A DNA stretch of 35,794 bases from Treponema sp. (GTDB lineage: Bacteria > Spirochaetota > Spirochaetia > Treponematales > Treponemataceae). A program made the position numbers and the translations under genes. This document shows, piece after piece, positions 28,288 to 33,837 of the stretch. The DNA lies in contig JALNVF010000010.1 of assembly GCA_023231445.1 (NCBI GenBank), positions 1 through 35,794 on the forward strand, in the 5' to 3' direction. Below the pieces are notes generated by a model that was given only the letters and a program-made list of their open reading frames with translations, searched no databases and was not told where the DNA came from. Numbering within the stretch: position 1 is the first letter of the stretch; each line of letters opens with the position of its first letter.

Positions 28288-28375
28288 TCAGCAAAACTGA
28301 TATACGGTAAACAGCCTGAATAGATGTAAGGCAGTCAAAAAAGAGCTGAAATACACTGATAAAAATAAGTAACCC

Positions 28376-28483
28376 GCATAAAAACGTACATCAGAAGCGA
28401 ATTATATACAGGAGGTTTTCCTGTATATGAATATTGACGAAAAATTGAATAAGTACCGTCCTTCCCCGGATGCACTGCTGAAC
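28376..28483 (+). repeat. 108-bp dispersed repeat, copy 1 (Rpn leader and first 19 codons)
   Basis: This block matches 31491-31598 over 108 bases with ten substitutions and no gaps. It covers a 50-base leader, the start codon and 19 codons. Thirty-nine consecutive bases around the start are identical in both copies. Confidence 0.93.
28404..28428 (+). promoter_or_regulatory. hairpin hiding ribosome binding site and start codon of the Rpn gene
   Basis: ATATACAGGA (28404-28413) pairs perfectly with TCCTGTATAT (28419-28428) around a five-base loop GGTTT. The AGGAGG site is split between stem and loop, and the ATG (28427-28429) starts within the last two paired bases. Folding should suppress translation. 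An identical hairpin lies at 31519-31543. Confidence 0.75.
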
Positions 28484-29235
28484 CCGTGCCATGACGAAGT
28501 CTTCAAAGCGCTGTTTACGAACGAATCTGAGGAATCGCACACAGCGCTCCGCTGTTTCCTCACAGCCGTCCTGCACAAAGAGGTAAAAGACGTACAGCTG
28601 CGCCCCAACGAGCGGCCCGTACTCGACGACAGCGACAAGGCCGTCAGGTTCGACGTTTCGTGTACGTTCAACGACGGTGAGGCGGCCGACATCGTTACCT
28701 TAACAAATAATCAAAGCGCAGGATGCGCGTCCCCGTTCTGCGAATGCGTTCCGCCACAAATATCTGCTTAAAGAGCATTTGCATCCTTACAAAAGTACAC
28801 GGATGTACTTTTGTAAGGCTCATACAGACGGTCATATTTCTTGAACTGCCTAAAATAGACGCACTGGGGGACGTGCCGCCGGAAAGCTTGAATTCGGAGC
28901 AGAAATGGTGTAAGTTTTTTCTGGATGCGGATAACCCGTGTAAACAGGACTATGTCAGACAACTGGCAGCAGATGAAGGAGGAGGCATTATGGAAGCACA
29001 GAAGACACTTGATAAGATAAGTACCGACTGGGTGCTCTGGAAACGGGAGCTTGACAGAGATATCATCGAAAGCAACCGCAATTCTGAGCTTCACTATGCG
29101 CAGGAGCAGGGATTACAGGAAGGAACGAAGCAGGCAAAACAGGAAGTTGCACGTAATATGAAAAAAGCAGATATTCCCTCTGTAACTATAGCGCAGTGTA
29201 CAGGTCTTTCAGAAGACGAGATCATGCAATTATAA
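28427..29235 (+). pseudogene. Rpn-family PD-(D/E)XK nuclease/transposase, broken in the middle
   Basis: The first about 88 codons (28427-28690) encode a typical opening of the Rpn/PD-(D/E)XK transposase family: MNIDEKLNKYRPSPDALLNP, DEVFKALF and a core ending VRFDVSCTFNDGEAADI. At this point the catalytic strand and the middle of the protein should follow, but sequence becomes unrelated. The C-terminal part resumes in another frame at about 28823-29235 (FLELPKIDALGDVPPESL, KWCKFFLDAD, then GLQEGTKQAKQEVARNMKKA and the tail TIAQCTGLSEDEIMQL). About 130 bases with a strong hairpin separate them. Roughly 100 or more central residues are lost, so no active nuclease is expected. A leader hairpin precedes it. 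Confidence 0.85.
28785..28818. repeat. perfect 15-bp inverted repeat inside the broken Rpn gene
   Basis: CCTTACAAAAGTACA (28785-28799) and TGTACTTTTGTAAGG (28804-28818) are separated by CGGA. It lies exactly in the segment that replaces the missing centre of the Rpn gene. There is no U-run after it, so it is not an obvious terminator. Confidence 0.85.
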
Positions 29236-29239
29236 ACTA

Positions 29240-29338
29240 CGAAAAACATAGCGTCTTACTATGATCCGCCGTCTGAATGAAGAGCTGGGAATTCCTGCAG
29301 AAGTTCTGATTCAACTCTTAAAAAATATTCATTTATAA
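29240..29338 (+). pseudogene. HigA-type antitoxin relic (C-terminal end)
   Basis: From ATG 29261 the frame reads MIRRLNEELGIPAEVLIQLL, the recognisable C-terminal end of HigA/XRE-type antitoxins. Just upstream the same frame reads RKT-stop-RLT, resembling the preceding (R)KRRLT segment with a stop codon. The helix-turn-helix part is absent, and no HigB toxin is beside it. The remaining 25 codons are too short to function. It sits between the Rpn relic and the hsdR relic. Confidence 0.6.
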
Positions 29339-29368
29339 AATCTCTTTTTTATGTTAGAATATTCAATT

Positions 29369-29516
29369 ATGATAAATAAAAAGAGTTTATCAGAAGCAGA
29401 TATTATAGCAAAATACATACGTCCGGCAATTACCGACGCTGGCTGGCAGGAAAACCAGATACGACAGGAATTTTCTTTTACTGCCGGATGGGTGTTTGTT
29501 AAAGGTGAAAAAACGG
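29369..29516 (+). pseudogene. hsdR: type I restriction enzyme R subunit, N-terminal stub
   Basis: The stub encodes MINKKSLSEADIIAKYIRPA followed by ITDAGW and IRQEFSFTAGWVFVKGEK. This is the standard opening of HsdR proteins (SEAD....I.PAL..AGW..QIR.E..FTAGR..V.G). After about 49 residues the sequence jumps directly into the end of hsdM. The nuclease and helicase parts, normally several hundred residues, are missing. The original order seems to have been hsdR-hsdM-rhuM-hsdS on this strand. Confidence 0.8.
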
Positions 29517-29723
29517 TGGAACAACCGCAAAAAAAACGAACAGGCATGAAAAGTAAAAGTTTCAACATTGGAAACAAACGGATTCAGCCTTGATATAAAA
29601 AATCCGAACATACCGCAGGAAGAGACAACGCATACGACAAAAGAACTTCTTACATTACTGCATGAGTCGTTCGGAAAAAGCGACCAGCTGATTTCCGAGT
29701 TAAGCAAGGAACTGAGGGAATAA
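29517..29723 (+). pseudogene. hsdM: type I restriction-modification M subunit, C-terminal end
   Basis: Frame from 29517 reads WNNRKKNEQA, a TGA at 29547-29549, then KVKVSTLETNGFSLDIKNPN and a helical tail ending in ISELSKELRE. HsdM proteins usually end with WWNNR..NE.AWKV....I...NLD.KNP, so this is its C-terminus, and the TGA replaces the expected Trp. The catalytic NPPY-bearing part is missing. The hsdM stop lies one base before the RhuM gene. The frame differs from the hsdR stub, so the join is not a functional fusion. Confidence 0.8.
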
Positions 29724-29724
29724 T

Positions 29725-30753
29725 ATGGATAACGAAATCATCATTTACAATACGGAAGACGGAAAAACAGATGTAAAGCTGTATTCAAAGGACGGTGTCA
29801 TCTGGATGAACCAGCAGCAGATGGCGCTTCTTTTTGACACCTCCAAGCCCAATATCAGTATGCATATATCTAATATATTGAAGGAAAAGGAATTAGATGA
29901 AAATTCAGTTGTTAAGGATTACTTAACAACTGCAGCAGACGGAAAGAATTATTCGGTCACGTATTACGCTCTGCCTATGGTTCTTGCCGTAGGATTCAGA
30001 GTCCGGAGTATCCGCGGCACCCAGTTCAGAAAATGGGCAAATAAAAATCTTACGGAATTCCTGCAGAAAGGTTTTGTGATTGACGACGAACGGTTAAAAA
30101 ATCCTGACGGACGTCCCGATTATTTTGATGAACTTTTAGAGCGCATCCGCGACATTCGTGCCAGTGAAAAACGCTTTTATCAGAAAATCAGGGACTTGTT
30201 TGCCCTCTCATCAGACTATGACAGCAGCGACAAAAATACGCAGCTGTTTTTTGCAACCGTCCAGAATAAACTGATTTATGCTGTCACAAAACAGACATCA
30301 GCAGAACTGATTTTGAGTCGTGCTGACAGTTCAAAACCGAATATGAATCTTACCAGCTGGAAAGGAACGATTGTCCGCAAACAGGATATCTATACGGCAA
30401 AGAATTATCTGACCGAAGACGAACTTGATTCATTGAACAGAATCGTGACCATCTTTCTGGAAAGCGCTGAACTGCACGTAAAAATGCGTAAAGATTTGAC
30501 AATGCTTTTCTGGGAAGAAAACGCAGACAAAATCATTACCGACTATTCTCTGCCCCTTCTTGATAATAAAGGCAGCCGTTCGCACAAACAGATGGAAAAG
30601 CAGGTTGAAGAACGATACATGGAATTCGACACATCCCGTAAAGCATGTGAAGCAAAAGAAGCCGACCGACAGGATGCAGAAGAATTAAAAATGCTTGAAG
30701 ATGCAGAAAAGGCGGTACAGAAACGGAACCAGACTGGGAAGGGCAGTAAATGA
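29725..30753 (+). CDS. RhuM family protein (virulence RhuM / DNA-binding)
   Basis: The product is 342 residues, the usual length, and appears intact. Family marks are IIIYNTEDGKTDVKLYSKDG with VIWMNQQQMALLFDTSKPNI, HISNILKEKELDENSVVKDY, VTYYALPMVLAVGFRVRSIRG, TQFRKWAN and TLFFATVQNKLIYAVT-like (here TQLFFATVQNKL). The role of RhuM proteins is unsettled; they often sit inside type I restriction operons between hsdM and hsdS, as here. The start is one base after the hsdM stop and the end overlaps hsdS in ATGA, so it was part of that operon. A Glu/Lys/Ala-rich helix ends the protein. It is the only complete gene left in the operon. Confidence 0.92.
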   Translation: MDNEIIIYNTEDGKTDVKLYSKDGVIWMNQQQMALLFDTSKPNISMHISNILKEKELDENSVVKDYLTTAADGKNYSVTYYALPMVLAVGFRVRSIRGTQFRKWANKNLTEFLQKGFVIDDERLKNPDGRPDYFDELLERIRDIRASEKRFYQKIRDLFALSSDYDSSDKNTQLFFATVQNKLIYAVTKQTSAELILSRADSSKPNMNLTSWKGTIVRKQDIYTAKNYLTEDELDSLNRIVTIFLESAELHVKMRKDLTMLFWEENADKIITDYSLPLLDNKGSRSHKQMEKQVEERYMEFDTSRKACEAKEADRQDAEELKMLEDAEKAVQKRNQTGKGSK

Positions 30754-31247
30754 GCGGGTGGAAGAAAGTCAGGATTGGAGATGTCTGTCATATAGAAAAA
30801 GGCTTAACTGGAATTGCAAGTGCGGAACCGGGAAAATATCCGCTCGTTGTTACCGCATATGAACGAAAGACGTGTGCAACGTATCAGTTTGACTGTGCGG
30901 CGGTCTGCATCCCGCTTGTTTCTTCTACCGGACACGGGAAAAAGTCTTTGAACTACGTACATTATCAGGAAGGGAAATTTGCACTCGGAACTATTCTTGC
31001 TGCTGTTATTCCGAATAATGAAAATGAACTTTCTGCAAAATATTTACACCAGTATTTGCAATTTTACAAGGATACGACGCTCGTTCCGCTGATGAAGGGA
31101 GCCGCAAACGTTTCTCTTGCCGTCCGCGATATTGCAAAAGTTGAAATTCCACTTCCTCCGATAGAAAATCAACGTAAATTTGCGGAATTCCATCTGCAGG
31201 TAAAAACTCCGTCGCAGTCAGCCACGGGTGCTCCGTTAAGATCGTAA
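30750..31247 (+). pseudogene. hsdS: type I restriction specificity subunit HsdS, truncated
   Basis: The frame runs for 165 residues. The first about 147 form one target-recognition domain: WKKVRIGDVCHIEKGLTGIA, an internal beta-rich region, and YLQFYKDTTLVPLMKGAANV, followed by the conserved region end VEIPLPPIENQRKFAEF. In full HsdS a coiled-coil spacer and second domain should follow. Instead the frame enters unrelated sequence (from about 31195) that reads better on the other strand. ATGA overlap ties it to the RhuM gene. Half-length HsdS can dimerise in some systems, but here the spacer helix is cut, and hsdM and hsdR are lost. Confidence 0.82.
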
Positions 31248-31402
31248 TACGATTCTTCAACACAGTTTCCCCTCCTGTCCAGTATTCTTTCAACCCGTGC
31301 ATATCCATGCCTGTTCATAACGGGAGTGCCGTCCGGGCCGTAATACGAGCACGCGGTACAATTATGACGCCCGTCATACAGGCTACCATTCTTATGTACC
31401 AC
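31193..31402 (-). pseudogene. fragment of a YYGxDG-repeat protein
   Basis: On the minus strand the frame encodes two related units, YYGPDGTPVMNRHGYARVER and ESYYDLNGAPVADCDG, separated by ILDRRGNCVEE. This is the Y(Y/F)D-x-G-x-P-V plus YDxxGN repeat style found in some large secreted or membrane-associated proteins. The fragment has no convincing start (a GTG at 31402 is in frame, with an in-frame stop further upstream) and ends at the hsdS junction. The parent family is not identified. Confidence 0.4.
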
Positions 31403-31490
31403 TTCGCGGGATATATGGAACCGATGTAAGAACTTATTTTTCTAAAATGTCTGTGAACGAAACTTTTTCAGAATAAATGATCCGGAACAT

Positions 31491-31598
31491 GCATAAAAAC
31501 GTGCATCTGAAGCGAATTATATACAGGAGGTTTTCCTGTATATGAATACCGATGAAAAATTGAACAAATACCGTCCTTCCCCGGACGCGCTGCTGAAT
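31491..31598 (+). repeat. 108-bp dispersed repeat, copy 2 (Rpn leader and first 19 codons)
   Basis: This is the second copy of the 28376-28483 block with ten substitutions. Within the codons all but the two changes in codon 3 (Ile to Thr) are silent, so the copies diverged as functional genes before truncation. The homology stops sharply after the 19th codon. Confidence 0.93.
31519..31543 (+). promoter_or_regulatory. start-site hairpin of the second Rpn copy
   Basis: ATATACAGGA (31519-31528) and TCCTGTATAT (31534-31543) form the same perfect 10-bp stem as in copy 1, covering AGGAGG and the ATG at 31542. Confidence 0.75.
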
Positions 31599-31625
31599 AT
31601 TGAGTACTACTGCTCTTTTATCTAA
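31542..31625 (+). pseudogene. Rpn-family nuclease/transposase, 5' stub
   Basis: The frame reads MNTDEKLNKYRPSPDALLN, the opening of the Rpn family, then eight unrelated residues and TAA at 31623-31625. Nothing of the catalytic domain remains. It is a paralogue of the broken gene at 28427. Confidence 0.85.
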
Positions 31626-31637
31626 AAAGATTCTAAG

Positions 31638-31742
31638 ATATCGTTGATAGCATAACTTGTAAAACTTCACATCCTGTACTATATTATAAGAAACAGGACC
31701 TCCCGCACCTCTCAACGATGTGACCCAGGGAGGACGTTTTTT
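31638..31742 (+). ncRNA. candidate pseudoknotted RNA upstream of the Abi_2 fragment
   Basis: Three helices can be drawn. P1: ATATCGTTGA (31638-31647) with TCAACGATGT (31712-31721), ten pairs including one G-U. P2: TCCTGT (31672-31677) with ACAGGA (31693-31698). P3: CCTCCC (31699-31704) with GGGAGG (31728-31733), followed closely by six T (31737-31742). P3 encloses only the 3' strand of P1, so the two cross and form a pseudoknot. P3 plus the T-run could also act as terminator, while GGAGG could be the ribosome binding site of the next gene. Abi_2-family (AbiD/AbiF) genes have been reported with an upstream structured RNA (the abiF RNA motif). Match to that motif is inference. Confidence 0.5.
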
Positions 31743-31743
31743 A

Positions 31744-31997
31744 TATCGAAACCGGTAAAAAATCCAACTACGTTTAAAGAGCAGGTTGAATTACTCAAAT
31801 CGCGTGGTTGCATTATCACTAATGAACAGTTCTGTCTGGAAAAATTACAATCAATAAATTATTACCGACTTTCAGCCTATTTTCTTCCTTTTAAGAATCC
31901 CGATAACACATACAAAACAGGTACTACATTCAATCAAGTTTATAATATATATGAATTTGACAGAGGTTTACGAAGCATTTTATTAGCAGCTCTTGAA
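31744..31997 (+). pseudogene. Abi_2 (AbiD/AbiF) family abortive infection protein, N-terminal fragment
   Basis: The frame from 31749 reads KPVKNPTTFKEQVELLKSRG, then INYYRLSAYFLPFKNPDN and IYEFDRGLRSILLAALEE. These are the N-terminal hallmarks of the Abi_2 family, whose members are HEPN-type ribonuclease toxins. The expected ATG seems destroyed: the sequence reads AT-C-G, so removing one C at 31747 restores ATG AAA CCG. After LEE the family sequence stops and ImmA/IrrE sequence begins in another frame; the Abi frame ends at 32084. The catalytic C-terminal half is lost. The pseudoknot candidate lies directly upstream. Confidence 0.82.
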
Positions 31998-32628
31998 GAA
32001 GGGGAAAAATGGCGACGACGGGCTTCACATATCGCTGACAAACTGTCCGATACATTTTATTTACTTAAACCTGCAGAAGAATAATGCTGATTTTAAATTC
32101 TGGATTTTGCATGAGCTTGCACATATTCTTACTCCTTCCATCGATTCCGATAAAAAGGAAAAATTTGCGGATGAATTTGCAGGAGCCTTTCTTTATCCGG
32201 ATTCCGTAGCAAAAGAATTTTACAGGACGTTATTCGAATATAAAGATACCGGTATCGTTATCAACAAAATAATTGCTGAAGCAAGTTCCTGGAATATTTC
32301 TCCGATAACCGTTTTCAGACAATTACAGGCATATGCGGTACAGAACAGCCTGCCCCAGTTGACTTTCAGCATCTATCCGGCATGTCAGAATTACATAAAG
32401 ACGGTAAAGCTTGTGAGCGATATTCTTTTTAATGAAGAATCCCCCTCCGTGGATAAATACATAAATCAGACAAAAACGTACTATAAAACACAAATATGGG
32501 ATGTTCTTGCAAAGTATTTAACAGAGTCCCACAAAACAGCTGGTTTCGTGCAGAAGCTTTTAAATATTTCATACAGTGATGCGAAGGGGGTATACGATTA
32601 TCTCATCAACGGAAAAGATTCTGCTTGA
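31998..32628 (+). pseudogene. ImmA/IrrE family metallopeptidase, 5'-truncated
   Basis: From about 31998 the frame reads GKNGDDGLHISLTNCPIHFI and continues to a zinc site HELAH in FWILHELAHIL, with the third-ligand region FADEFAGAFLYP. The remaining 190 residues are helical and end at TGA 32626-32628. ImmA/IrrE peptidases cleave repressors of mobile elements or of stress genes. The N-terminal portion is missing, and the only in-frame start is a TTG inside the Abi_2 sequence at 31993. The C-terminal half is undamaged. The PIN gene overlaps its end, a pairing that suggests a former two-gene system. Confidence 0.82.
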
Positions 32629-33200
32629 TTCCAATGCCTATTTCCGTTTAGCAGATAATTTTTATCCGCTTTTCTCCCGGACATTCGGCACCGAACCCTG
32701 CTATCAGCTTTTCATTCTCTCTGGCACAATCCATGAATATAACTATCAGTCGCGGCTTCGCTCAAAATTCGACTGGGTTGATAATGAAAGACATAAAGAA
32801 GACAGAAAACAATGCCGTATAAGAATTACCAACAGTCAAAAGAAAAGTATAAACGAAACATGCAGATTCTTCCAATCTGATTGTGATGAAAGAGAACCAG
32901 GCTGCTTCTCCATTCGATATAGAATGCCTTGCAACAGCTTACGAGTTAGATATGACGCTTGTCACGGATGATCTTGATCTCAGAGAGCTCGCTGTAATAT
33001 ATACCTATCCTGTTTTGAGCACATTAAAACTGTTACGAAAATTACTTAGTCCAGAAATTATTAACATCAAGGAAATATGTGATTGTATTTATATGTGGCA
33101 GTATTTTAACGATACCCATTCTCCGTGGAACCGGAGAATGGAAACCGACATCCCGGGGAAAAGAGAACCAAGGTTTCGGCTATGCGGAGATCTCCTATAA
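32609..33200 (+). pseudogene. PIN-domain protein, frameshifted and without start codon
   Basis: Part 1 (32609 to about 32855) reads EKILLDSNAYFRLADNFYPL and ILSGTIHEYNYQSRLRSKFD; the Asp in LLDSN is the first acidic site of PIN nucleases. Part 2 continues in another frame from about 32853 with ADSSNLIVMKENQAASPFDI, ECLATAYELDMTLVTDDLDL and a helical tail to YFND near 33117, giving the later Asp sites. A one-base shift near 32850-32860 separates them. The presumed start is ACG at 32609; ATG there would be silent in the overlapping ImmA frame (Asn AAT/AAC). It looks like the partner of the ImmA/IrrE gene. Confidence 0.75.
33116..33141. repeat. 10-bp inverted repeat after the PIN relic
   Basis: CCATTCTCCG (33116-33125) and CGGAGAATGG (33132-33141) form a perfect stem with loop TGGAAC. 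It marks the point where PIN-family sequence ends. No U-run follows. Confidence 0.7.
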
Positions 33201-33371
33201 TAATCTAGAAAAGCACTATAGGTGCAATCTCAATTATACAGGAGGTCGTTATGACCAAATACCGTTCATAAGGCCTACAAAATTGACATTGAAAGTACAG
33301 GTCTGAAAAGGGCGTTCCTATGCGTGAGATCGATGGTATGATAGATTTCCAGACTGAAACATGGACAGTTC

Positions 33372-33420
33372 CCGCAGCTCCGGTTTTACGGTTTCCGTAT
33401 TTCCGGAACTGCGGTTTTTT
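33372..33420 (+). terminator. rho-independent terminator
   Basis: CCGCAGCTCCGG (33372-33383) pairs with CCGGAACTGCGG (33403-33414), 11 of 12 positions, followed by six T. It lies in a stretch (33201-33516) with no recognisable gene. A short start, MTKYRS, at 33251 has a good AGGAGG site but stops after six codons. Confidence 0.85.
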
Positions 33421-33516
33421 CCGGCCGGAATATTCAGATGAAGAAGTTTCAAAAGTTAAAACACTTCAACCAAAACTCCTGGATAGATGTCATACCCTAA
33501 AGAAGGAGATAACAAT

Positions 33517-33675
33517 ATGGGCTTTTCAATCAAACACAAAATGCTGACGCTGCACAAAGTATTACCGCCAGAGAACAGGCCGGTAAACGAAGTAAGCAGA
33601 GAAAAAGGAATCAGTGTCCAAACAATATACAAGAAGCATTCTATAAATACTGTTTTTCTTGTTCTCTGGAAGTAA
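33517..33675 (+). pseudogene. IS3-type transposase OrfA, N-terminal stub
   Basis: ATG 33517 has AAGGAG ten bases upstream. The frame reads KMLTLHKVLPPENRPVNEVS then REKGISVQTIY, resembling the helix-turn-helix opening of IS3-family OrfA proteins (PPEN...EIS.E.GI...TLY.W). The match stops after TIY, and the last 13 residues are unrelated. No inverted repeats, OrfB or target duplication could be identified. It indicates a past insertion sequence in this accessory region. Confidence 0.6.
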
Positions 33676-33837
33676 AATCTTTTATAGCGTTTAAATCGTT
33701 TTTTACTCTTTTTGATGTTATTTTCACCTTTTTATTTGTTTTTTCAGGACAGCATCTGTGACAATTTTGGCTGAAACAGTTTCAAACGTGAAGCAACTTC
33801 AGCCGAAAAACGCTGTTTACAAGGAGTATGTCAGGTA

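Noticed and set aside
31434..31715. A minus-strand open frame across the second Rpn copy and the RNA candidate
   Set aside because: It is antisense to a recognisable Rpn start and to the paired RNA segments, and resembles no family.
33236..33345. A third Rpn-type leader (attatacaggagg before MTKYRS)
   Set aside because: The shared string is mostly a ribosome binding site, the 10-bp hairpin is absent, and the frame stops after six codons; similarity is too short to call.
33320..33547. A 75-codon open frame starting at ATG 33320
   Set aside because: A strong rho-independent terminator (33372-33420) lies within it, the composition is not protein-like, and it overlaps the better supported IS3 stub start.
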